Origin: Phycisphaerae bacterium
GTDB taxonomy: Bacteria; Planctomycetota; Phycisphaerae; Tepidisphaerales; Tepidisphaeraceae
NCBI GenBank assembly: GCA_025924315.1
Contig: JAICIO010000060.1
Coordinates: 1-33,203, forward strand
Direction of reading: 5' to 3'
DNA: 33,203 nt
Made by a program: the position numbers and the translations under genes. Shown one piece after another: positions 22,739-31,227 of this stretch (position 1 is the stretch's first letter; each line of letters begins with the position of its first letter). The notes below the pieces were generated by a model that was not told where the DNA came from, ran no database searches, and saw only the letters and a list, made by a program, of their open reading frames with translations.

Positions 22739-25624
22739 TTAACGAATCTCGTACTCGGCGATTGTAATGCCGAACCTGCCGTCCTTGTGCGGCGTGAACG
22801 CCGCGATCGCGGGGGCTGCTGTGATCGCTTCGGGAAGATTCCCGCTCGTGAGTTTGAACGTCGCGCCGGTCGTGTCGTCCCCGTGACGATCGAATGGCCG
22901 ATCCTTCCCGTCGCTGTCGAGGCGCACGAGCGGGCGGGCTTCGAGAATCTGCGCCGCAAAGTCGTAGATGACTTCGTCGCCGCGAACGAGTTGCGGTTGC
23001 CGCCACAGCGCCCATTGCCAGGTCGGCGTGTTGCGGTCCATCGCCCGCGAGTACGAATCGGTGATGAAGCGAATACGCCTGGGCGAGCGATCGAGGGCGA
23101 GATTCACATCGCACCAAGCCCGATCGCGGCGGTGAACGGTTTTGCGGAAGATCGTTTGCCAGTCCCGTCCGTCGTTTGAGGTTTCGATCGTGAAGACCAC
23201 GCCGAGATTGTAATAGTCCCAGTTCGACGTGACGCCGATGCGGGCGCGCAAATGGTATTCGCCACGCCTCGCCGCCGGCACCAGATCCGTTTGCTTCGAC
23301 CACGGAATGAGCAGCACCGGCGCCTGCGCCAGCTTCGAGGAAGCCGCGGCCGGGGCGTTTTCGTATGCGGCGCGCTGCCCATCGAGCGTTTCGGTCACCT
23401 TCGCGCAGAGGCCGTCGGTCCAGTCGTAATCGTCGTCGTAGTTGAGCTGATAGATCCGCTGGTTCGCCTTCGCGGAGGCGATCGCCCGATCGTATTGCTC
23501 GAGCACCGCTTCGCGAGCGCCGCCCTCGGCGATCAGGCGCTGCGCGAATCGATGGGCCAGCGCCGCGTTGCACATCTCCTGCGACCGGCGCGCTTGAACC
23601 CACAGGAGACGAAGCCGTTCCGTCTTGAACAGCCGATCCTTCGCGGGGTCATAACCGTTCCATGTGAACGCGTCCTGGTCGTATGTCGCCTGATAAAGAT
23701 CCGGATCTTTCCCGGTGAACTTTCGATACGCCTCGCGGGCGATCGGCTCGACACGATCGGCGAGCACGCCGAGCAACTGGTAATCGCGATGCAACGCTTT
23801 ACCGGTGAACGGCCACTGCGACCCGTACACGCCTTCGAGCACCATCGCGTCGTTCACGCACGATCCTTCGTCCATCGCACGCGCCGCGAGCGCGCCAACT
23901 TCATCGCCGTAATAAAGCTTGTATGCGTGATAGAGAATGCCGGTCTGATCGGTGTTGTCGATCGTGGGGATGCCGCGATTTCGCCACAGATACTGTGCGC
24001 CGAGAAACGCGAACACTTCGGTGTTCGTCCACTCGAAGATGTAGATCATCGCGCCGAATCCCCCGGCCTTGACAATGCGCGTCTGCGCATTGCGCTCGGA
24101 GATCAAATCGCCGCCCATTCCGCCGGCGCACCAGTTGTTGTTGACGCTGGCGATGCGCCGCATCGCGTTCGTGCATGAGCCGCCACGCCCGCCGAGGCTC
24201 GCGACGCGCTCGCCGCCGAACATCTCGACGTATGCGGTCTCTTTATCTTCCGCGATGATGAACTGAACTTTCTTCCCCTGCTTCTCATCCACGAGCGCGA
24301 GCCACTTGTCGCGCTCTTCTTTCGTTTTGCTTTCATTGACGATACGGGCGAGCAGGAAATGCGAGATGAGACGGATCTCGGTCTGGCGATTGAGCCGCTG
24401 GGCGTGTTTCTGGATCAGCTCGTCGAATGTGCGGAAGAGCCAAGCGTAATACTCTATGTGCACGCCCAGCGGCGGAGCGTTGGGATTCGTCTCCGCCACC
24501 GATTTGAAGCCGTACTCTTTCGCCCACGGCTCCCAGAACGTTTTCCAACACCGCTCGTTTTGGTTCGGAACGTGATTCGCCTCGGGATCTTCGAAGACGA
24601 AACCGTTGAAACCGAGCTCGAGAATTCGGCCAATGAATGCATCCCAATATTCCTGCACGCCCGGCGCGAACGGCAACATCTCCGCCGCCCCACCGGCGTT
24701 TGTCTTTGGGTTGTTTCCGAACGCGCGGCCGTTAAACGAATTCTTCCCGATGTACGCATGCACCTTCACACCGCGCTCGTTCGCGTAACGAATGACCTCC
24801 GGATAAAACTCGCGCTGGATGTTGCGATGGACGAACCGGTGCTTGTCCTTCTGATTCGTCGCCGGGTTGAACCAGTCTGATTCGACGTCGAGCGTTTCGT
24901 TCTCGTAACCCGGCAACTTGAACGGCCAATAGCCGTACATGCACACCGCCCACGCATTGCATTTGTGCAGCATCGACCAATCGGCGAGCCATTTCCATTC
25001 GCCTTCGGACCAGTTGCAGAGGTCGTAACCTTCGAGGCGATTCCAGCCGGAGTACCAGGCAAGCGTCGGCGCCAGGCACCGCCAACTCATGTCCGGCCAA
25101 TCGCGAATGGTGAGGCACGGCAGCGTATTTCGATTTTCCCGCGCGGCTTGAATGAGCAACTGGTTGATCGTCTGCGCGCCGTAAAGCATGCCCCATTTGC
25201 CTTTGCCGACGACGGTGATGCCGTCGCGCGCGATGCGGACGATGCTCGCCTGATCGCTCGTGCCGGGCGAGTTCAGAAAATCCACGTCGTCCGCGGTGAG
25301 CCACGCCGGGTCAAACCCTTCTTCGACCGACCCAAGGCGCACCGGCATCGAGTTCTTTGCCTTCGCGGGCAAATGAGAAGCGAGGGACCGTCGAGCAAGC
25401 GCGATGGTTTGCGATTGCGTCGAGCCGATCGGCTTCGCCCGCCCGATCGAAAACGACCCGGGACGCATTTCGACCTGCTGCGGATAGGGAAAAACCTTCA
25501 GTTCGCTTCCGGTCAAACTCGAATCAGGTTGCTCAATCGGGGATCGAGCATCTCGACAGGCTGCGCCGGTGAGCATTGCAATTCCGACCCCGGTGGTTGC
25601 CCCGAGAAATTCACGTCGGTTCAT
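22739..25624 (-). CDS. Large Tat-exported glycoside hydrolase-like protein with GH20-type N-terminal domain
   Basis: A 961-residue exported protein. The N-terminus MNRREFLGATTGVGIAMLTG is a twin-arginine signal (RRxFL). Cys23 lies just after it, but the lipobox is not canonical. Residues about 42-172 resemble the hexosaminidase domain 2 of GH20/GH84 enzymes (VFPYPQQVEMRPGSFSIG, ITVVGKGKWGMLYGAQTINQLL). A large barrel-like domain follows from LTIRDWPDMSWRC (about 171-183), with acidic candidates in GFNGFVFEDPEANHVP (Glu345, Asp346). The last ~210 residues look like a beta-sandwich. The substrate is probably an N-acetylhexosamine-containing or related glycan, but the canonical GH20 D-E pair is not evident. 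The ATG at 25622-25624 sets the signal peptide. Confidence 0.75.
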   Translation of the reverse strand: MNRREFLGATTGVGIAMLTGAACRDARSPIEQPDSSLTGSELKVFPYPQQVEMRPGSFSIGRAKPIGSTQSQTIALARRSLASHLPAKAKNSMPVRLGSVEEGFDPAWLTADDVDFLNSPGTSDQASIVRIARDGITVVGKGKWGMLYGAQTINQLLIQAARENRNTLPCLTIRDWPDMSWRCLAPTLAWYSGWNRLEGYDLCNWSEGEWKWLADWSMLHKCNAWAVCMYGYWPFKLPGYENETLDVESDWFNPATNQKDKHRFVHRNIQREFYPEVIRYANERGVKVHAYIGKNSFNGRAFGNNPKTNAGGAAEMLPFAPGVQEYWDAFIGRILELGFNGFVFEDPEANHVPNQNERCWKTFWEPWAKEYGFKSVAETNPNAPPLGVHIEYYAWLFRTFDELIQKHAQRLNRQTEIRLISHFLLARIVNESKTKEERDKWLALVDEKQGKKVQFIIAEDKETAYVEMFGGERVASLGGRGGSCTNAMRRIASVNNNWCAGGMGGDLISERNAQTRIVKAGGFGAMIYIFEWTNTEVFAFLGAQYLWRNRGIPTIDNTDQTGILYHAYKLYYGDEVGALAARAMDEGSCVNDAMVLEGVYGSQWPFTGKALHRDYQLLGVLADRVEPIAREAYRKFTGKDPDLYQATYDQDAFTWNGYDPAKDRLFKTERLRLLWVQARRSQEMCNAALAHRFAQRLIAEGGAREAVLEQYDRAIASAKANQRIYQLNYDDDYDWTDGLCAKVTETLDGQRAAYENAPAAASSKLAQAPVLLIPWSKQTDLVPAARRGEYHLRARIGVTSNWDYYNLGVVFTIETSNDGRDWQTIFRKTVHRRDRAWCDVNLALDRSPRRIRFITDSYSRAMDRNTPTWQWALWRQPQLVRGDEVIYDFAAQILEARPLVRLDSDGKDRPFDRHGDDTTGATFKLTSGNLPEAITAAPAIAAFTPHKDGRFGITIAEYEIR

Positions 25625-25667
25625 CGCTGTACTCCAACCGACAACGCGATCAGGTGCAACCGAAAAC

Positions 25668-25703
25668 AAGAACCCCGCGAACGGCGAGTTCGCGGGGTTC
25701 TTT
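25668..25703 (-). terminator. Intrinsic terminator of rpsD
   Basis: AAGAACCCCGCGAAC and GTTCGCGGGGTTCTT form a 15-bp stem around five bases. On the minus strand the stem is followed by CTTGTTTTCGG. It lies 48 bp beyond the rpsD stop and 44 bp upstream of the glycoside hydrolase-like start, so it isolates rpsD. Confidence 0.85.
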
Positions 25704-25723
25704 ACATCTGCGTTCCGAACGAT

Positions 25724-25744
25724 ATCGCGAGCAAGCTCGCGGCT
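25724..25744. repeat. Single arm of a TTTAGC-family element
   Basis: These 21 bp, holding the palindrome GCGAGCAAGCTCGC, are identical to 17801-17821, the right arm of the element at 17761-17825. No inverted partner arm is nearby. It lies 6 bp after the rpsD stop codon. Confidence 0.8.
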
Positions 25745-25750
25745 GAAAGA

Positions 25751-26347
25751 TCAGCGATAGAATTCGATGATCAGGTTCATGTTCACTTCGAAGGGAACAT
25801 CTTCCGGGGTCGGGGCGGCGTTGACCTTCGCGGTCAGCTGAGCGGGGTTCCACTCGAGCCAGCCCGGAACGTTGTGGCCGGCGTTCTGTTCCATGTTGTC
25901 GCGCAGGACCTTGTGCACCTTTTCCTTGAACGTGATTTGATCGCCGGGCTTCACCTGGAAGCTGGCGATGTCGGTCTTGCGGCCGTTCACCGACACGTGG
26001 CCATGCGACACGATCTGGCGAGTTGCCCAGATGGTGCGGCCGACGCCGAGGCGACGCAGCACGTTGTCGAGACGCTGCTCGAGCAGTTGCATCATCGAGT
26101 TGGCGGTGTTGCCCTTGCTCTTCTTCGCCATGTCCATGTAGCGGCGGAATTGCTTTTCCTGCACGCTGTAGTGATAGCGAAGCTTCTGCTTTTCATTGAG
26201 GCGCACGCCGAATTCGGTCTGCCGGCGGCCGCGATAGCCGTGCATGCCGGGCAGCTCGAGTTCCTTGGCGGTGTGCTTGGGGATGTCGGCGATAGGAACG
26301 CCAACGCGACGAGACAGCTTGACCTTCGGTCCGAGGTAACGGCCCAT
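25751..26347 (-). CDS. rpsD: 30S ribosomal protein S4
   Basis: A 198-residue ribosomal protein S4, complete and of usual length. It binds 16S rRNA early in 30S assembly. The N-terminal MGRYLGPKVKLSRRVG lacks the four zinc-binding cysteines, so it is the zinc-independent form. The S4 RNA-binding domain is clear (RLDNVLRRLGVGRTIWATRQIVSHGHVSVNG, about 92-122). The gene is alone, not in an alpha-type operon with rpsM, rpsK and rpoA. It has its own promoter about 170 bp upstream and a terminator behind it. The ATG at 26345-26347 lacks an obvious ribosome-binding site. Confidence 0.97.
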   Translation of the reverse strand: MGRYLGPKVKLSRRVGVPIADIPKHTAKELELPGMHGYRGRRQTEFGVRLNEKQKLRYHYSVQEKQFRRYMDMAKKSKGNTANSMMQLLEQRLDNVLRRLGVGRTIWATRQIVSHGHVSVNGRKTDIASFQVKPGDQITFKEKVHKVLRDNMEQNAGHNVPGWLEWNPAQLTAKVNAAPTPEDVPFEVNMNLIIEFYR

Positions 26348-26543
26348 GAGACGAACACTTTCTGCCCCGACTCGGTCGGGACCTCAGTACAGGCGAGGCG
26401 TCCGCAAATCATGCGATCCGGACGACTTATACGCGTTTCCCGCGGCACATGGTTCTGAGGCATGTGATGCGGTTTCGCTGGCGAACCACTTGGTTCTAAG
26501 TTCAGCGGAGGCGGGATTATAGCGGCGAAAACGAATGTGACAA
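26348..26543 (-). promoter_or_regulatory. rpsD promoter and about 160-nt leader
   Basis: On the minus strand TTGTCA (26543-26538) is followed after 16 bp by TATAAT (26521-26516), a strong sigma-70-like promoter just past the ankyrin stop. Transcription would start near 26508. The leader contains a perfect 6-bp hairpin CCCGAC-TCG-GTCGGG at 26366-26380, about 20 nt before the ATG, and a repeated AGAACCA-x-GTG. In other bacteria S4 represses translation by binding such leaders; here that is inference. Confidence 0.65.
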
Positions 26544-26547
26544 GGCC

Positions 26548-27273
26548 TCACCGAGCGCCCTGCAGGCGTTGGAGCGCGCCGGTTGCGTGGCACTCTCGTG
26601 CGACGTCGATCGGGCGATCGCCATGATCGTCCCTCGCCTGCGCATCGGCACCGGCCGCCAAGAGCAACGTGACGATTTCGGGTTGATCGACCATAGCGGC
26701 GGTGTGCAGGGCGGTGATGCCGCGATCGTCGGCTGCATTGACGTGCGCGCCCGCGGAGATGAATTGCTGAACGAGGTCCGCTCTTCCCATCTGCACCGCG
26801 TGCCGCAACGGTGTCTGTCCGCCCTGCGCGCGACGATTGACGTCGCCTCCGTGACGGATCAGCAGATCAAGGATTTCGCTGCTGTCCGGAGGCTGCGCCT
26901 GTACGACATAAAGCAGCGGCATGTATCCCAGGTGGTCGCACAGGTTCGGATCGGAACCGCGGTCCAGTAGCAATCGCACCCCATGCGCCCAGCCGCATGC
27001 GACGGCTTGAATGAGCGGCGTCGTCTGAAATCCGTCGACTGCGTTCAGATCCAGCGATGGATCTTCAAGCTGCTCATGCAACGATTTCGGATTCTTCGAC
27101 TCAATTGCAACCAACAAGGAGTCGAGCCTGGAATCACTGCGAAAATGCCTTGCGCCATTGCTCGAGCGGGCATCAGAAAACATCAGCACCACCACCACGA
27201 TCGCGAACACGATCAGAAGTGCGGTCAGTCGCTTCACAACGCCGTCCCTTCGAGCAGAAGCTCTTTTGTGCAT
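26548..27273 (-). CDS. Membrane-anchored ankyrin-repeat protein
   Basis: A 241-residue protein with one N-terminal hydrophobic anchor (about 14-32, RLTALLIVFAIVVVVLMF) and a run of ankyrin repeats from about residue 47 to 235. Clear units are TPLIQAVACGWAHGVRLLLD, TPLRHAVQMGRADLVQQFIS and TALHTAAMVDQPEIVTLLLA. Ankyrin repeats mediate protein binding; no partner is known. It lies 57 bp downstream of the Ser/Thr kinase on the same strand, so it may be part of that operon. The ATG at 27271-27273 has no clear ribosome-binding site; a GTG 12 codons in is a possible start. Confidence 0.8.
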   Translation of the reverse strand: MHKRASARRDGVVKRLTALLIVFAIVVVVLMFSDARSSNGARHFRSDSRLDSLLVAIESKNPKSLHEQLEDPSLDLNAVDGFQTTPLIQAVACGWAHGVRLLLDRGSDPNLCDHLGYMPLLYVVQAQPPDSSEILDLLIRHGGDVNRRAQGGQTPLRHAVQMGRADLVQQFISAGAHVNAADDRGITALHTAAMVDQPEIVTLLLAAGADAQARDDHGDRPIDVARECHATGALQRLQGAR

Positions 27274-27330
27274 CAGGGAATGCGCCGTGAGGGAGAGGAA
27301 GCGGCCAGAAAAGTGGGGAAGGGGTGGGTT

Positions 27331-30300
27331 CTATCGGGAAAGCGTCGTCGGACCTGAGGTTGGGCGTTTGGTCGTCAGTCCGATCGTTTCTTTCGCTTCG
27401 TCCAGGAACGCGCGAAGCTCGGGGTTCTGGGTTGCTTCAATCTTGAGCGCGATCGCCTTGTTGTACCAGTTTCTCGCTTCATCGGTATCGCCCGCTCGGA
27501 AATGGGCCATCGACAGGAAGAGAAAGTCTGACGGCTCGGCACCTGGTTCGTGAAGCTTGATCGAGCGATTGAGCTCCTTGATCGCTTCCGAGAATTGCCG
27601 GTCACGGTAGAGGACTATTCCGAGTGTATTACTAATGTTTGGATCGGTTGGGGCCAACTCGGCCGCACGCTTTGCCAGGCGCACCGCCAATGCGGGATCC
27701 CGCTCACTTGGTTCGGGGGATGTGACGAAATGCCAGGCGACTTCATTTAACAGCGGCGCATGCGTGGGGTTCAGTTCCATTGCCTTCGCGCAAAACTCTT
27801 TCGCTTCGTCCACTTGCCCGGCGTTGAGCATCGGGATGACGAGATCAAGGTAAACCGCTGCGTGGCTTGCGGGTCCGTCGGCGATTCCCAATTGCTGCAG
27901 CCTCAGATTGAGTGTCTCGCGCCATAGATGCTGCGCGTCCGCAGCTCTGCCGTTGCCTTGCAGAAATTTTGCCAGTCGTCCCAATATGGCCGTGACCGGC
28001 GCACTCTGTTCCCCGTGCAACTTGCGACGCACGGCGAGCGCGTCGCGATATCTCGCCTCCGCGTCGACCAGTCGGCCGGCAGATTCAAAGGACGAGCCGA
28101 CGTATATGAGCGCGGTGGCGACCGCGTCGCTGTCGCCGTCGGTCTGGCGCTTCTTGGTGATTTCGGCCAGGTATTGCTTCCCGAAAGTGTCGCACAGCGC
28201 TTGTGCCTCGGCTGGCTTCTTCGCCGTTTTGAGGAGCAGCGCCAAACTCGACAGGGAAAGACCGACGTCGGGGTCTCCGGCAGGAAGCGTCTTGTGTTTA
28301 ATTTCCAGCGCTTCGCGATAGAGCACCGCCGCTTCATCAAACTTCCCCGACAACTTCATCAGATTGGCTTCGCTCGAGAGGAGAAGCCGCCGGTCTCCCG
28401 ATTGCGAACCCTTTGAGACCTGCTCAAGTTCACGATAGATCGCTTCAGCTTTGGTGAGTTTTCCCTCGTGTTTGAGAATCCCGGCATATAGCTGGAGCGG
28501 CTTTCCACCCATAAACCCCCACTGCTGGCTTGGTGAATACGTATTGCGGTTGATCTGGACTGCTTCGAGCGCAAGCGCCTCGGCCTCATCGTATTTCTTT
28601 TCCCAATCGAGAATATCCGCTAGATTTATCAGCGCGTCGGCAAGCGGCGGGTCCTCTGACGCCAGCAACTGGCGTCGTATGTCCAGGGCCTTGCGAGCAC
28701 ACGATTCGGCTTCGGTGTATTTTCGCTGGCTTTTCAGCGAAGTCGCCAACCCGATCAGAGCGTAGGTGTAGTCGAGTTCGTTGGTGGGAAGTGCTAACTC
28801 ATACTGCGCGACCGCTTGCCGCATCAGTGATTCGGATTCATCGTACACCTTGGCGTTCCATTTGACCCAGCCCAGCGCCTGCAGAACCTTTGCAATATCG
28901 CGATGTCCCGCGGGGAGCACCTTGCGACGGATCGCCAGCGCCTTCTGATAGTTATCCACAGCCTCATCGACTCGCCCGAGTTTGGAAAGCATGTCCGCGA
29001 TCGCGAAGCGGACCGCAGCCTCATTCAGCGGCTGGCCGTCGAGTGCGCCGCTGTCGAGGCGCTGAACCGCGCTATGCATCGCATCAACGACGGTAACTTC
29101 CTTTGGGTCTTCCGAACCGACCGGCGCGGTGATCATGTCACTGACGAACGCACTCACGGTCTTGGCGATGGAGGCCTGCTCGTCGGCGCGTTGCCTCTCC
29201 GTCTGCGCCTGATCGCGCTCCCGGGCCGCCTGCCGCTCAGCCAGCTTTTCCTCCTGCTGCGCGCGCGTCGCGCGAATCGCTTGCCAGCTGCTGATGGCGG
29301 CGCCAGCCAGCACAACCAGCGCCAACGTCGCCGCGATTGCAATCGCAGACTTGTTGCGCCTCACAAACTTGCGCAACCGATAGGCGCGTGACGGCGGGCA
29401 CGCTTCCACCGGCTCATCGCTGAGATATCGCTCCACATCACGCGCGAACTCGACCGCCGTGGCATATCGGCGCGCGCGGTCCTTCTCCATCGCACGCATG
29501 ACGATCCAATCGAGCTCGCCTCGGATCAGCGCGCCCAATTTTCCAGGGTTCATATGACGCTGCGCACTGATTGACGGCAGCGTCTCGCCCAGAGTGCTGA
29601 TGCGCGTGCTTGGCCGCGGGGGCTCCTCTTCGCGAATGATGCGGCGAACTTCTTCGAACGCCGCTTTCGCCAAGCGCTCCTTGTCGAACGGCGTTGTCCC
29701 GGTCAGCAATTCGTAGAGCAGCACGCCCAGGCTGTAGACGTCGCTGCGTGTGTCGACATCCGCCAGCGCGCTGGTCTCCGCCTGTTCCGGAGACATGTAC
29801 AGCGGTGTCCCGATCAGCTGGCGAAATTGCGTGAACAGCGTCATATCCGTCAGCGGTTGTCCGGAAGTGGCCTTGGCAATCCCGAAGTCGATCACCTTCG
29901 GCACGGGCTTTCCGTCATCCGTCAACGTCACCAGCACATTGTTCGGCTTCAGATCGCGGTGGATGATCCCTTTTTGGTGCGCATGTTGGACGGCGGTGCA
30001 AACTTGGACGAATAGCTCGAGGCGTGCAGCCGGCGTGAGCTGATGTTGATCGCAGTAGTCTGTGATGGGGATTCCGCGGACCAGCTCCATCACGAAATAG
30101 GATCGGCCGGTCTCGGTTGCGCCGGCGTCGAAGACCTTGGCGATGTTTGGGTGGTCCATCATCGCAAGGGCCTGACGCTCGGCTTCGAAGCGCGCGATCA
30201 CCTGCCGCGTATCGAGCCCCGGCTTGATGATCTTGAGCGCGACGCGGCGGCGCACGGGCCGAGTCTGCTCGGCCATGTACACCACGCCCATCCCGCCTTC

Positions 30301-30552
30301 GCCGATCTGTTCGAGCAGCTTGTAGGGGCCGATCATCGAGCCGACGCGCTCGCGCGCCTGGGCATTCTCCGGACGCAGCGCGGTGGGCGGAGTTTCAAGA
30401 AATCCACCGGCGCCCGCATGCGCTTCGAGCAGCCTCTCAATCCGGGCGCGCATGTCCGCGTCGTCACCACAGGCTTGCTCGATAAAGCGCGCGCGCTCCT
30501 GCGCCGATGGTTTCTCCAGCGCCTCGTTGAAAATGGTTTGTTCGTCGCGCAT
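27331..30552 (-). CDS. Transmembrane Ser/Thr protein kinase with TPR extracytoplasmic or C-terminal domain
   Basis: A 1073-residue Hanks-type kinase. The N-terminal ~75 residues are a helical module common before planctomycete kinases. The catalytic domain (about 76-380) has the glycine loop GEGGMG (84-89), Lys107, catalytic HRD with Asp200, DFG at 222-224, and SPEQ in the activation segment. A membrane helix lies at about 403-422. A short coiled segment and about 600 residues of tetratricopeptide repeats follow, with DEAVDNYQKALAIRRKVLPA as a typical unit. The ATG at 30550-30552 is 4 bp after the sigma factor stop, indicating coupled expression with it. Confidence 0.93.
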   Translation of the reverse strand: MRDEQTIFNEALEKPSAQERARFIEQACGDDADMRARIERLLEAHAGAGGFLETPPTALRPENAQARERVGSMIGPYKLLEQIGEGGMGVVYMAEQTRPVRRRVALKIIKPGLDTRQVIARFEAERQALAMMDHPNIAKVFDAGATETGRSYFVMELVRGIPITDYCDQHQLTPAARLELFVQVCTAVQHAHQKGIIHRDLKPNNVLVTLTDDGKPVPKVIDFGIAKATSGQPLTDMTLFTQFRQLIGTPLYMSPEQAETSALADVDTRSDVYSLGVLLYELLTGTTPFDKERLAKAAFEEVRRIIREEEPPRPSTRISTLGETLPSISAQRHMNPGKLGALIRGELDWIVMRAMEKDRARRYATAVEFARDVERYLSDEPVEACPPSRAYRLRKFVRRNKSAIAIAATLALVVLAGAAISSWQAIRATRAQQEEKLAERQAARERDQAQTERQRADEQASIAKTVSAFVSDMITAPVGSEDPKEVTVVDAMHSAVQRLDSGALDGQPLNEAAVRFAIADMLSKLGRVDEAVDNYQKALAIRRKVLPAGHRDIAKVLQALGWVKWNAKVYDESESLMRQAVAQYELALPTNELDYTYALIGLATSLKSQRKYTEAESCARKALDIRRQLLASEDPPLADALINLADILDWEKKYDEAEALALEAVQINRNTYSPSQQWGFMGGKPLQLYAGILKHEGKLTKAEAIYRELEQVSKGSQSGDRRLLLSSEANLMKLSGKFDEAAVLYREALEIKHKTLPAGDPDVGLSLSSLALLLKTAKKPAEAQALCDTFGKQYLAEITKKRQTDGDSDAVATALIYVGSSFESAGRLVDAEARYRDALAVRRKLHGEQSAPVTAILGRLAKFLQGNGRAADAQHLWRETLNLRLQQLGIADGPASHAAVYLDLVIPMLNAGQVDEAKEFCAKAMELNPTHAPLLNEVAWHFVTSPEPSERDPALAVRLAKRAAELAPTDPNISNTLGIVLYRDRQFSEAIKELNRSIKLHEPGAEPSDFLFLSMAHFRAGDTDEARNWYNKAIALKIEATQNPELRAFLDEAKETIGLTTKRPTSGPTTLSR

Positions 30553-30556
30553 CGAT

Positions 30557-31141
30557 TCACCGCTGCGATTGGATCCGCGAATAAAGCCACGCGCGCGAGT
30601 AAGCCCAGGTCCGACGCGCGGTTCGTTCGGAGATGCCCAAGGCCTGCGCCGCCTCCTGTGTCGACAAGCCGGCGAAGTAGCGAAGCTTCACCAGTTGCGC
30701 ATTGGCCGGATGTTTCTGCGACAGCTCGGTCAGCGCTTCATCCAGCGCCAGCAAATCATCCGGCGGATCATCCGTCATCAGCTGGCTCTCTTCGAGATCG
30801 ACGCGCTTGGCCGCGCCTCCGCGCTTGACGCACTTTTTGGAGCGCGCGTGATCGATCAGGATGCGGCGCATCGCCTCGGCGGCCGCGGCGAAGAAATGCC
30901 ACCGGCCGTCCCAGTTTTGAATCGCGCACGGATTGACCAGTCGCAGATACGCTTCATGAACAAGCGCCGTCGCCTGCAGCGTCTGATCGGAGCGCTCGCT
31001 GCGCATCTTGCGAGCTGCGAGGGCGCGCAGCTCCTCATAAACCAGCGGCAACAACTTCGCGGACGCCTGGGGGTCGCCTGCCCCGCCCTCGTTGAGCAGG
31101 CGCGTCACCTCGGCCGTTCCCTCGCGATTGGCGTCGATCAT
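30557..31141 (-). CDS. ECF-type RNA polymerase sigma factor, planctomycete/acidobacterial subfamily
   Basis: A 194-residue sigma factor. Region 2 covers ALAARKMRSERSDQTLQATALVHEAYLRLV and WDGRWHFFAAAAEAMRRILIDHARSKK (about 39-103), the pattern of the TIGR02999 group. Region 4 is the HTH segment RYFAGLSTQEAAQALGISERTARRTW (about 155-180). No anti-sigma factor with a zinc domain is adjacent. Instead the next gene, 4 bp away, encodes a Ser/Thr kinase, a pairing known in Planctomycetes in which the kinase is thought to control the sigma factor by phosphorylation. The ATG is at 31139-31141. Confidence 0.93.
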   Translation of the reverse strand: MIDANREGTAEVTRLLNEGGAGDPQASAKLLPLVYEELRALAARKMRSERSDQTLQATALVHEAYLRLVNPCAIQNWDGRWHFFAAAAEAMRRILIDHARSKKCVKRGGAAKRVDLEESQLMTDDPPDDLLALDEALTELSQKHPANAQLVKLRYFAGLSTQEAAQALGISERTARRTWAYSRAWLYSRIQSQR

Positions 31142-31227
31142 GTTCCCCGCGGCTTGAATCGCTTCGATAACGATACTGATTCAAATGCGTTTTCTGCCTT
31201 CAATTCCGGCCATGAAAATGCCCGAAC

